In this document: one piece after another, positions 26,250 through 33,335 of the stretch
How the letters are laid out: each line of letters opens with the position of its first letter
Position numbering within the stretch: the first letter of the stretch is position 1
DNA from: Burkholderia latens
Lineage (GTDB): Bacteria > Pseudomonadota > Gammaproteobacteria > Burkholderiales > Burkholderiaceae
DNA length: 64,000 bases
Assembly (NCBI RefSeq): GCF_001718795.1
Contig: NZ_CP013437.1
Span: forward strand, 833,685 to 897,684
Direction: 5' to 3'
Translations under genes and position numbers: made by a program
The notes under the pieces: generated by a model
What the model was told of the DNA's origin: nothing
Seen by the model: only the letters and a program-made list of their open reading frames with translations
The model's database searches: none

Positions 26250-26985
26250 AACCCGTGGTCTCGAAAAGAACTTCGGCACCCATCACGTGCTCAAGGGCAT
26301 CGATTTCTCCGTCGAGCGCGGGCAGGTCGTGTCGATCATCGGCCGCAGCGGATCGGGCAAGAGCACGCTGCTGCGTACGCTCAACGGGCTCGAGAGCATC
26401 GACGCGGGCACGATCTCGATCGACGGCGAACGCGTCGATGCGCGGCACGCGGACTTGCGTGCGCTGCGGCTGAAGGTCGGCATGGTGTTCCAGCAATACA
26501 ACCTGTTTCCGCATCTGAGCGCCGGACAGAACGTAATGCTCGCGCAGTCGGTGGTGAAGAAGGCACACCGTCAGCAGGCGCGCGCGATCGCGGAGCTGAT
26601 GCTCGAGCGCGTCGGCCTCGGCGACAAGTTCGACGCGCTGCCGGAACAGCTGTCGGGCGGTCAGCAGCAGCGCGTCGCAATCGCGCGCGCACTCGCGATG
26701 AAACCGAGCGTGCTGCTGTGCGATGAAATCACGTCCGCGCTCGATCCCGAGCTCGTCGGCGAGGTGCTGGGCGTCGTCGAGCAACTTGCGCGCGAGGACA
26801 TGACGCTGATCATGGTCACCCACGAGATGAACTTCGCGCGTGCGGTGAGCGACCGGATCGTGTTCATGCATCAGGGGCGCGTGTGGGAGAGCGGAACGGC
26901 CGACGAGATCTTCGAGCGGCCGCAGACGGTCGAGCTGACGCGGTTTCTGGGCAGCATACGCAATACGGAAGCCGTGGCGCGCTGA
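26236..26985 (+). CDS. ABC transporter ATP-binding protein, polar amino acid type
   Basis: 249 residues, HisP/GlnQ-like. Walker A GRSGSGKS at 36-43, Q-loop VGMVFQQYNLFPHLS, signature LSGGQQQRVAIARALA, Walker B VLLCDEITSALDPE (Cys-Asp-Glu-Ile instead of the common FDEPTSALDPE) and switch histidine in VTHEMNFA. AAAGGAG lies 7 bases before ATG 26236. It is the last gene of the binding protein-permease-permease-ATPase operon. The second DUF4148 locus begins about 70 bases downstream. Confidence 0.93.
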   Translation: MPLVETRGLEKNFGTHHVLKGIDFSVERGQVVSIIGRSGSGKSTLLRTLNGLESIDAGTISIDGERVDARHADLRALRLKVGMVFQQYNLFPHLSAGQNVMLAQSVVKKAHRQQARAIAELMLERVGLGDKFDALPEQLSGGQQQRVAIARALAMKPSVLLCDEITSALDPELVGEVLGVVEQLAREDMTLIMVTHEMNFARAVSDRIVFMHQGRVWESGTADEIFERPQTVELTRFLGSIRNTEAVAR

Positions 26986-27054
26986 GCGATCCTGGCGCCG
27001 GGCCTGCGCGCGGCGCCGCGTTCGGCGCAACGGGGCGCGATGCGCGCACGATCA

Positions 27055-27072
27055 GATGACAAGACCGTAATC
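27055..27072. promoter_or_regulatory. GATGAC-N6-GTAATC box upstream of DUF4148 gene 2
   Basis: Spacer AAGACC. The right half is identical to the other three boxes; the left half differs from GATTAC by one base. It is 125 bases before the second DUF4148 ATG, the same spacing as copy 1. Confidence 0.55.
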
Positions 27073-27313
27073 GGAGCCTCACCTTCGGGAAAGCGTGCGA
27101 ATCGCAGAATGGACGCAACTCTTCATCGCATCGATGCGGAGCGGATGTCCGGCCTGATCTGCGGACGCGAACATGCCATCTTGAGAGGTGAACGTCATGA
27201 ACAAGCTGATTCGTGCAGCATTGCTGTCCTGTGCGCTGAGCGCGCCGATCGTCGCATTTGCGCAAACCGCCGACCATGCGCTCACGCGCGCCGACGTGAT
27301 CGCCGATCTGGTT
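27055..27313 (+). repeat. Direct repeat, copy 2 (promoter, leader and signal peptide of DUF4148 gene)
   Basis: Counterpart of 23181-23439, differing at scattered single positions only. Similarity starts at the regulatory box and fades after codon 39 of the coding region. An amino-acid ABC operon lies between the two copies. Confidence 0.9.
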
Positions 27314-27475
27314 CAGGCGCAGCGCGACGGCACCGTGCCGACGTCGAACTGGGATTATCCGCCGAGCGCGCAGACGGTCGCTCGCAATCGTGCGCTGTAC
27401 GCGATCGCACATGGCGAGCGGGATACGGCGATGGCAGCGACGTCGGCTGCCGTGTCGACTGCGAGCGCGCAATGA
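27197..27475 (+). CDS. DUF4148 small secreted protein (copy 2)
   Basis: 92 residues from ATG 27197 with GAGGTG upstream (an ATG at 27188 is in frame but lacks an SD). Its signal peptide and first mature residues are nearly the same as copy 1 (QTADHALTRADVIADLVQAQ). The C-terminal half (PTSNWDYPPSAQTVARNRALYAIA) differs and looks more like the common DUF4148 form. The stop overlaps the next small gene by ATGA. Function unknown. Confidence 0.87.
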   Translation: MNKLIRAALLSCALSAPIVAFAQTADHALTRADVIADLVQAQRDGTVPTSNWDYPPSAQTVARNRALYAIAHGERDTAMAATSAAVSTASAQ

Positions 27476-27747
27476 ACGCGGTCCGTGTATCGACACGCGT
27501 GACGGCGCTGGCGATCGTCGCGTGGCTGGCGGCAGTCGCGGCTCCGGCCCCCGCTTTTGCGCGCGGCCAGCCGCTGCTGCCCGATGACGACGGCGGGCGA
27601 GCCAGCGTGCTGCGCGCGCTCGATCCCGGCTTCGACGCGGATCGCCCCGTGGTCGCCGCCCGACCGACGCTCGCTCATGCGGTGCCCATCAGCCGCGCGC
27701 CGAGCGCGATCCCGCGCGCGGACAACAGCGCGCCGGCCGCCCGCTGA
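27472..27747 (+). CDS. Small putative exported protein downstream of DUF4148 gene 2
   Basis: 91 residues. The N-terminus looks like a signal peptide (basic start, hydrophobic 10-27, then PAFA-RGQP). The remainder is short, acidic then Ala/Pro-rich, with no domain I recognise. Its ATG overlaps the DUF4148 stop (ATGA), which favours translation. Its last 73 bases overlap the convergent monooxygenase gene, which is a reason for caution. Low-confidence hypothetical protein. Confidence 0.5.
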   Translation: MNAVRVSTRVTALAIVAWLAAVAAPAPAFARGQPLLPDDDGGRASVLRALDPGFDADRPVVAARPTLAHAVPISRAPSAIPRADNSAPAAR

Positions 27748-28817
27748 CGGGCTTCCCAGCTCGCCAGCGCAGCGTCGAATGCAGTGCCGCGTGCGACGTC
27801 GCGCAATGCCTCGGCGAGGCCGACCGCGTTGTCGGCCGCCTTCGCGACGCCCGCCGCAGTGTGCGGACGCACGATGCACGCGGCGTCGCCGAGCAGCACT
27901 GCGCGGCCGAACGCCATGCGTGCGGCCGCCAGGTCGAGGATCGCCTGCGCGAACGGTGCGGTTGTCGCGTCGACGAGCGCGGCGAGCGTCGGCGCGAGCA
28001 TTCGGTCGCCGGCATCCACGAGTTCCGCACGGTTGTCGTCGCGCATCGCGCCGGGCGGCAGCGAGCCTTCGCGCTGCGTGCCGTCGCGCGCAACGAACAG
28101 CGACGGTAGCCGGTCGGCAGCGAGCCGCCGATACCACACCCAGTTCACGCGCCGCTTGCCCGGTTCGACCGTACCGTTTACGCCGGGCACCAGATAGGTC
28201 AGAAACAGATGACGATCGCCTTGCTGGAACGTGAACCGGTCGCGCAGCAGATACAGCACCTGTTCGGGCAGCGCCTGTTCGTCGACGAGCCCGCGCCATG
28301 CGACATAGCCCGCATACGTCGGCCGCGCGTCCGGCAGCAATTGCGCGCGCACGGTTGAACGTCCGCCGTCCGCGCCGATCAACAGGTCGGCCGTCTCGGT
28401 CCGGCCGCTCGCGAAGTGCGCGACGACGTGCTCGCCGTCCTGTTCGAGCCGCTCGAATGCGTCGCCCGCGTGTACGATTCCGGCAGGCAGCGCGCGCTTG
28501 AGCGCTGTGTAGACCACGTTCCATCCTGTCTGCGTTTGCGGCATCGCGATGCGTTGCACGATCCGATCCTGCGCATCGACGTAGATGCGGTCGACCGAAT
28601 CCACGCCGGCTTCGCGCGGCAGCGGTACGCCGCCGAACGCGAACGCGCGCTCGATCGGAGGCTGCAGCACGATGCCGCCGCCGCGGCTGTCGAGTTCGTG
28701 CGGCGATTGCTCGAATACGCTGACGCGCCAGCCGGCCGCGCGCAGCGCGGTCGCCGCGAACAGCCCGCCGACCGAGCCGCCGACGATGACGGCCTGGCGG
28801 CCCGATTCGCGTTCCAT
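27675..28817 (-). CDS. FAD-dependent monooxygenase, 2,6-dihydroxypyridine hydroxylase-like (copy 1)
   Basis: 380 residues. FAD motif VIVGGSVGGLFAATALRAAGW near the N-terminus (the G-G-S form is typical of this group rather than G-G-G), DG motif DLLIGADGGRSTVR, and GD motif VLLGDAACIVRPHTAAGVAKAADNA. The segment [13 protein letters not shown] is identical in the paralogue at 57684. Group A flavin hydroxylases of this type insert oxygen into electron-rich rings. Start ATG 28817 has GGGGGAAC upstream and overlaps the stop of a short remnant ORF (TGATG). A TetR gene lies upstream in the same orientation. Confidence 0.87.
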   Translation of the reverse strand: MERESGRQAVIVGGSVGGLFAATALRAAGWRVSVFEQSPHELDSRGGGIVLQPPIERAFAFGGVPLPREAGVDSVDRIYVDAQDRIVQRIAMPQTQTGWNVVYTALKRALPAGIVHAGDAFERLEQDGEHVVAHFASGRTETADLLIGADGGRSTVRAQLLPDARPTYAGYVAWRGLVDEQALPEQVLYLLRDRFTFQQGDRHLFLTYLVPGVNGTVEPGKRRVNWVWYRRLAADRLPSLFVARDGTQREGSLPPGAMRDDNRAELVDAGDRMLAPTLAALVDATTAPFAQAILDLAAARMAFGRAVLLGDAACIVRPHTAAGVAKAADNAVGLAEALRDVARGTAFDAALASWEARQRAAGALLSARGIALGARLMGTA

Positions 28818-28984
28818 CAGTTGTTCCCCCGCTGAGGCGGAATCCGGCGGCGCCGCGCGAAACCGGTCTCGCGACGGCCGTGCGTCAGCACGACGCCGGC
28901 ACGTTCGCCGGCATCGCGGACGTGCCGGCAGATGCCGTTCGCCGTAACGGTGTGGTGGTTGAGGGCGCGCGTGTCGGTCGTCAT
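28817..28984 (-). pseudogene. Remnant N-terminus of an alpha/beta hydrolase (epoxide-hydrolase-like)
   Basis: A 55-codon ORF whose first 36 residues follow the start of epoxide-hydrolase-like alpha/beta hydrolases: HHTVTANGICRHVRDAGE then VVLTHG, where full enzymes continue H-G-F-P and the rest of about 280 residues. After VVLTHG the frame runs into unrelated Arg-rich sequence and stops. It overlaps the monooxygenase start by TGATG. It is probably the stub left by an internal deletion, though it could now serve as a leader that couples translation. Confidence 0.6.
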
Positions 28985-29114
28985 GAGCGAATCCCGGTTC
29001 GGTGCGGACGGTGCGCCGTGACGCGACAGCCCGATGATTCGCCCAGCATAGGGCAAGCAACGCACGCCGCGGTTGAATCGTTCTGAAGCAGCATGAGCGC
29101 TCCCGCGCCGCGGG

Positions 29115-29828
29115 TCACCCGCGGCGGCGCTTCGCGGGGGCGTCGGCCGCGACGCGCTGCAGCGCGGCCGGCGTGCCGTTCAGGAACGCATCGATCTGCC
29201 GTTCGATTTCGGCGTCGAGATCGTCGGGCACCGGCAGCCCGTACACCCACTTGCGCACGCCGAGATAGAAGATGCTCGCGTGCAGGCTCCACACGAGTTC
29301 GATTTCCGCGTTGCGCTGCGTTTCAGACGAGGGCGTCGCGATGTCGTATTCGTGCCGGAGTTCACGCAGCACCGGCAGGAATACGCGTTCGCGCAGCCGT
29401 GACAGATAGCGCGTGTTGAAGCCTTCGCGGCTCAGGCCCGCGAAGATGAACGTGCGGATCCATTCTCGCCGCAGGATCGTCTGCGCATACGACCGGTAGA
29501 ACGCGACGAGCCGCTGCTGCAGCGGCACCGAGCGGTCGGCAATCAGTTTTTCCCAGTCGGGATTCCACGTGTAGACCTCGTCGTATACGCGGTCGATCAG
29601 CGCCTCCTTGCTTGGAAAATACCGATAGAGCAGCGGCTGAGTGACGCCGATCTGCCGCGCGAGCTCGCGCGTGCTCCCGGAAAATCCGTGGGTCGCGAAG
29701 TGCTCGACCGCCTTTTCGACAATCTGGCGCTCGCGCGCTTCCGGCGTAAGGCGGCGGCCCGGCGTACCGGCCGGCTCGCCGGCGGTCGTCCCGCGCGTGC
29801 GGGGCGTTTTGCGCTTGGTTTCGGTCAT
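29115..29828 (-). CDS. TetR-family transcriptional regulator
   Basis: 237 residues. A basic N-terminal extension of 25 residues precedes the HTH: ERQIVEKAVEHFATHGFSGSTRELARQIGVTQPLLYRYFPSKEALIDRVY. The C-terminal ligand domain is not specific. AGGAG lies 7 bases before ATG 29828. A TTATCG-N2-CGAAAA site sits 33 bases upstream of the ATG, matching the tandem operators before the monooxygenase operon at 59 kb. It likely represses itself and the adjacent monooxygenase region; the distant target is a hypothesis. Confidence 0.9.
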   Translation of the reverse strand: MTETKRKTPRTRGTTAGEPAGTPGRRLTPEARERQIVEKAVEHFATHGFSGSTRELARQIGVTQPLLYRYFPSKEALIDRVYDEVYTWNPDWEKLIADRSVPLQQRLVAFYRSYAQTILRREWIRTFIFAGLSREGFNTRYLSRLRERVFLPVLRELRHEYDIATPSSETQRNAEIELVWSLHASIFYLGVRKWVYGLPVPDDLDAEIERQIDAFLNGTPAALQRVAADAPAKRRRG

Positions 29829-29860
29829 GCATCGGCTCCTGAATGCCGTCCATTCTGCAC

Positions 29861-29874
29861 TTATCGATCGAAAA
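29861..29874. promoter_or_regulatory. Candidate TetR operator TTATCG-AT-CGAAAA
   Basis: Imperfect 6-2-6 inverted repeat in the region between the TetR gene and the divergent small ORF/YoaK-type gene. Its half-site TTATCG and spacing are the same as in the two tandem sites at 59397-59425. Confidence 0.45.
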
Positions 29875-30055
29875 ATAGCAACGTGCATCAGCGCGGGGCC
29901 GGACGCGCCGGCGCGTGCCGCGCCGCATCCGCGTTCAGAAAAATTCAGCTCGCCGCCATGACTTTCAGGCCGGCATTCCCTAGTCTTGCCCCAAACCGCC
30001 GCATGAGGCCGAAGCCCTTCGGCCGGCCCGGCCCGCGGTGCAACCGGAACGAACC

Positions 30056-30292
30056 ATGCCTTACCTGATTTCGCCGCGAGCCGACACCGCAGTCGGTCTC
30101 CTGCCTCCACTCGTGCGCGTGCCATCGCCCGCGCCGTCGCTGACCGCGCTCGCGCGCCTGCTCGGCATCGTCGTCGGCGGGCGTGCGATCCCGCTCGCAC
30201 GGGCGCAGCTGAGCCGGCTCGCCGCGCAGGTCCGCGATGCGGACGCAGTCGACAAAACCGTGGAGGCAATGACATGCAGCCCGCGCAAGTAA
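30056..30292 (+). CDS. Small hypothetical protein upstream of the YoaK-type gene
   Basis: 78 residues, starting MPYLISPRADTAVGLLPPLVRV and ending in a charged segment. No domain recognised. It overlaps the next gene by 19 bases, and the SD of that gene (GGAGG) lies inside it, an arrangement that suggests translational coupling. It lacks a convincing SD of its own. A real protein is possible but not certain. Confidence 0.4.
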   Translation: MPYLISPRADTAVGLLPPLVRVPSPAPSLTALARLLGIVVGGRAIPLARAQLSRLAAQVRDADAVDKTVEAMTCSPRK

Positions 30293-31011
30293 CGGCAGCG
30301 GGCGCCGCGGCCCCCGATCACCTGCGCGGCGAGGATGTGTTCCTCGCATCGATCGCCGGCTATGTCGACACGCTCGGCTTCGTCGCGCTGTTCGGGCTCT
30401 TCACCGCACATGTCACCGGCAACTTCATCCTGATCGGCTCCGGCCTCGCGGGCGTCGGTCAGGGTCTCATGATCAAGTGGCTCGCGTTTCCGGCATTCAT
30501 CGCGGGAATCGTCGCCGCCCGGATCCTCGATCACAGGATGCGCGTGCGCGGACATGGCCCGCGCGCTCGCTCGCTGTACGCGCTGCAGACGATCCTGCTC
30601 GCCGGATTCATGCTCGCGGGCATCGCGGCGTCGCCGATCGGCAGCGCCGATGCGCCCGCGACGATCGTCTGCGGGCTGCTCGGGGCGGCGGCAATGGGCG
30701 TGCAGAACGCGCACGGCCGGCTGACCGCGCGCGCCGTCGTCGCGAACACCGTGATGACCGGCAACGTCACGCAGGCGGTCATCGATGCGTTCGACTGGCT
30801 CGTGCCGATCGCCGCGCCGGCCGAGCGGGAGGCCGCCCGCGCGCGGCTGCGTCGCATGCTGCCGCCGATTGCCGGCTTCGCGCTCGGCGCGGGCGCCGGG
30901 GCGAGCGCGTATTTGTACGCCGCGTTCTGGGCGCTCGCGCTGCCGGTCGCGATGCTCGCTTTCCTTACCTGGCGCTCGGGACGCACCGGCGAGGCGCCCA
31001 CGTCGCGCTGA
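30274..31011 (+). CDS. DUF1275 (YoaK-type) membrane protein
   Basis: 245 residues. It has the family's opening GYVDTLGFVALFGLFTAHVTGNFILIG and about six hydrophobic segments, with AAAMGVQNAHGRLTARAVVANTVMTGNVTQ in the middle, typical of YoaK/DUF1275. GGAGG is 7 bases before the ATG. The family is widespread with unknown function; a transport role has been suggested by topology only. It is divergent from the TetR gene, so the TetR operator could affect it. Confidence 0.88.
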   Translation: MQPAQVTAAGAAAPDHLRGEDVFLASIAGYVDTLGFVALFGLFTAHVTGNFILIGSGLAGVGQGLMIKWLAFPAFIAGIVAARILDHRMRVRGHGPRARSLYALQTILLAGFMLAGIAASPIGSADAPATIVCGLLGAAAMGVQNAHGRLTARAVVANTVMTGNVTQAVIDAFDWLVPIAAPAEREAARARLRRMLPPIAGFALGAGAGASAYLYAAFWALALPVAMLAFLTWRSGRTGEAPTSR

Positions 31012-31171
31012 ACGCCGATAACGCACGCGGCGTCGGCTGCGTGCGCCACACACGGGTGCGGCGAGGCCGCCCCGTTCCTTCATTCGTTCAACGCCGGCTT
31101 CACGCATGGCTTGATTTGGGTCGGCATGCGGGATTGCCCGCTGCTTCTTCAACCCGATGAGGGCTTCCTTG

Positions 31172-31280
31172 CCGATGGAGATGGCGGTCGGCGCGCGGCG
31201 CTTCGTGTCCGCGCGCGACGGCCCGAGCGTGCGGCTGGCATGCGATGCCCTGTGGGCCGATAACTAAATCGGCAATCGAC
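31172..31280 (+). pseudogene. Decayed fragment of an alginate-export-type porin gene
   Basis: In the frame of 31175-31267 the translation EMAVGARRFVSARDGPSVRL followed by ACDALWADN and a stop matches the porin encoded at 36470 (EMAFDLQRFVSVRDGPNVRQ followed by AFDALWADY). The DNA continues ATCGGCAA past the TAA, where the intact gene has GAAATCGGCAA. About 35 codons survive with no start or end. It is a relic of a second copy of the porin gene. Confidence 0.8.
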
Positions 31281-31706
31281 GCCGCGCGCCCCGAACACGC
31301 ACGCATCGTTCAGCGCGCATTCCAGCTGCCGCCGCGCACTTCGGTGGAGAGTCGTGGTAGCGCGGCCATTTCAAGATCGTACAGCGCGCGGACGTATGGC
31401 TACATCATGTCGAACGGCAGTATCTCCGCGATGCAGACGCGGACCCCGGTTTCCCGATCTCGCTGCGCGCCTGCGCGCGCTGTGCCTTCCGTCAAGCTGT
31501 TCGCCAGCCTGAAGAAGACGGCGATCGTTCTCGGCGATGACGCTGTCCGCGCGCGCGAGCTTTGCTCTGCTACGGCAAGAGCATCCCGCAGCGTCGGACC
31601 GTTGAGCGCCGCCGAATCCCGTTCACAGCGGTTCAGCGTCCGACGCGCCGCGACGCGCACGCATGCGCGCCGACGGTCGCCGCCGCATTCGCTCGACGCG
31701 TGCCTG
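31281..31706. other. Intergenic stretch, probably decayed sequence
   Basis: 426 bases between the porin relic and the XapX gene. Several open frames exist on both strands but none gives a protein I recognise, and none has a good SD and codon pattern together. Because relics border it on the left, it probably holds further degraded sequence. Confidence 0.4.
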
Positions 31707-31985
31707 TCACGTCGGCGTCGATTCGCCGCGCTTCGCGGAAGCGTCGGCGTGCGCACCGGGCAGCGCGCCGAACATGTGCTGGCTGCATTTCGCGTCGCGC
31801 CATGCGGTGCCCAGCCGGATTCCGTCGAACATCCGCCGCACCACCGGAAGAATCTGTTCGCCGGCCAGAATGCCGAGCAGGCCGACCAGGGCGACGGCCG
31901 GCGGCGCCGGCGATTGCACGCCGATCAGCGCATATACGACGCCGGCGAGGATGCCGGCGAAAAGCGAAGCAGTGTACGGTTTCAT
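31707..31985 (-). CDS. XapX/DUF1427 small membrane protein (copy with C-terminal extension)
   Basis: 92 residues. The first 53 or so (SLFAGILAGVVYALIGVQSP, then PPAVALVGLLGILAGEQILP) are a complete XapX domain with two membrane helices and the conserved SPAPP turn. The remaining 40 residues do not look conserved and may be read-through into decayed DNA. It is homologous to the plus-strand gene at 33149. Upstream is an A/T-richer promoter-like stretch. Function of XapX proteins is unknown. Confidence 0.72.
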   Translation of the reverse strand: MKPYTASLFAGILAGVVYALIGVQSPAPPAVALVGLLGILAGEQILPVVRRMFDGIRLGTAWRDAKCSQHMFGALPGAHADASAKRGESTPT

Positions 31986-32291
31986 GGGTTTTAAATGGAA
32001 TGACGACCGTTAAAAATATGAATAAATACCGGTCTGGCGTGGATATGAAAGTCTCGGACCAGCCTAGCAGGTCTGCGCGTCCGGCGTTAGCTTATTCAAT
32101 GGAATTCAGATCTTTTCAGCTTGAATTTCGACGGCGTTGAAAATCAGAACAATTAATTGGTGTGGTCGCGAATTAGCGTATTGAATGATGCGGGCCGGCT
32201 GCCGACTCTTCCGACACAGCGCATCAAGCGCCGGGGGGATGCGTCGGTCAGGCGAGCCTCATTTTTCTCCGCGTCAAAGGACATCACCACC
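31986..32291. other. A/T-rich divergent promoter region
   Basis: 306 bases between the divergent XapX gene and the isochorismatase-like gene, clearly lower in GC than its surroundings (for example GTTAAAAATATGAATAAATA and TTAGCTTATTCAATGGAATT). It probably contains promoters for both directions. No unambiguous operator is seen. Confidence 0.5.
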
Positions 32292-32978
32292 ATGAGCAAT
32301 CCGAAGCTTGAAGTACTTACCCCGCAGAACAGCCAGCTGATCTTCATCGACCAGCAGCCGCAAATGGCGTTCGGCGTGCAGTCGATCGATCGTCAGACGC
32401 TGAAGAACAACGTCGTCGGGCTCGCCAAGGCCGCGAAGGTCTTCAACATCCCGACCACGATCACGACGGTCGAAAGCGACAGCTTCTCGGGCCATACCTA
32501 TCCGGAACTGCTCGACGTGTTCCCGAACCAGAAGACGCTCGAACGCACGTCGATGAACTCGTGGGACGACCAGAAGGTGCGCGACGCGCTGGCCGCGAAC
32601 GGCCGCAAGAAGGTCGTCGTGTCGGGCCTGTGGACCGAAGTCTGCAATACGACGTTCGCGCTGTGCGCGATGCTCGAAGGCGACTACGAAATCTACATGG
32701 TCGCCGACGCGTCGGGCGGCACGTCGCAGGCCGCGCATGACATCGCGATGCAGCGCATGGTGCAGGCCGGCGTGGTGCCGGTTACGTGGCAGCAGGTTCT
32801 GCTCGAATGGCAGCGCGACTGGGCTCGCCGCGAGACGTACGACGCCGTGATGGCGATCGCCAAGGAGCATTCGGGCGCGTACGGGATGGGCGTCGACTAC
32901 GCATACACGATGGTCCACAAGGCGGCGCCGCGCACGGCGACGCCGCACGAGTCGATTCCGCCGGTTCCGGCGAAGTAA
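32292..32978 (+). CDS. Isochorismatase-superfamily cysteine hydrolase (YcaC-like)
   Basis: 228 residues. Catalytic triad candidates: Asp in LIFIDQQPQMAFGV, Lys in the RKKVVVSGLWTEVCNTTFAL region and nucleophile Cys in WTEVCN. The cis-peptide-preceding segment and the C-terminal VTWQQVLLEWQRDWARRETYDAVM are like YcaC-type hydrolases. It opens the cluster of hydrolase, XapX, amidohydrolase, VOC protein and porin. Such enzymes cleave amide or ester bonds in small molecules; the substrate is unknown. Confidence 0.88.
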   Translation: MSNPKLEVLTPQNSQLIFIDQQPQMAFGVQSIDRQTLKNNVVGLAKAAKVFNIPTTITTVESDSFSGHTYPELLDVFPNQKTLERTSMNSWDDQKVRDALAANGRKKVVVSGLWTEVCNTTFALCAMLEGDYEIYMVADASGGTSQAAHDIAMQRMVQAGVVPVTWQQVLLEWQRDWARRETYDAVMAIAKEHSGAYGMGVDYAYTMVHKAAPRTATPHESIPPVPAK

Positions 32979-33009
32979 GCGCAGACGGCCAGCAACCGTC
33001 GATGCCGGT

Positions 33010-33040
33010 GCGGCGGGTTCGATACGGACCCGCCGCGTTT
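33010..33040 (+). terminator. Hairpin after the isochorismatase-like gene
   Basis: Perfect 9-bp stem GCGGCGGGT (33010-33018) with ACCCGCCGC (33028-33036), 9-nt loop, followed by only three T residues. A weak terminator or a pause site before the XapX gene. Confidence 0.45.
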
Positions 33041-33148
33041 GGCGCCATTGCCGCGGGCGGCGGACTTGACCGAGACGCGAATGCCGCCCGCGGCGCGCCG
33101 ACCGGAACACTGCCCTGAGCATTTGAAATTGTCCGGGAGATTTATTGC

Positions 33149-33316
33149 ATGGAACCGTATCTGGTTTCCCTTGGTGCGGGCGTGCTGATCGGTGTGATTT
33201 ACAGCGCCATCAAGGTTCGCTCTCCCGCACCACCGTTGATTGCGCTGGTCGGGTTGCTCGGCATGCTGATTGGCGTGCAAGCCTTGCCAACCGTCAAACA
33301 ACTCTTTGGCTTCTGA
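33149..33316 (+). CDS. XapX/DUF1427 small membrane protein
   Basis: 55 residues: two hydrophobic helices (LVSLGAGVLIGVIYSAIKV and LIALVGLLGMLIGVQALP) joined by RSPAPP, ending KQLFGF. That is exactly the XapX domain with nothing else. GGGAG lies before ATG 33149. It is 19 bases upstream of the amidohydrolase start and therefore in the same operon. In other genomes XapX genes also neighbour YtcJ-type amidohydrolases and isochorismatase-like genes, which suggests a shared pathway; the family's function is not known. Confidence 0.85.
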   Translation: MEPYLVSLGAGVLIGVIYSAIKVRSPAPPLIALVGLLGMLIGVQALPTVKQLFGF

Positions 33317-33335
33317 TCGATAACAGGTAATGCAT

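Noticed and set aside
31400..31756. 118-codon minus-strand ORF in the relic region
   Set aside because: Its translation could not be tied to any family and it overlaps the XapX gene; treated as decayed sequence.
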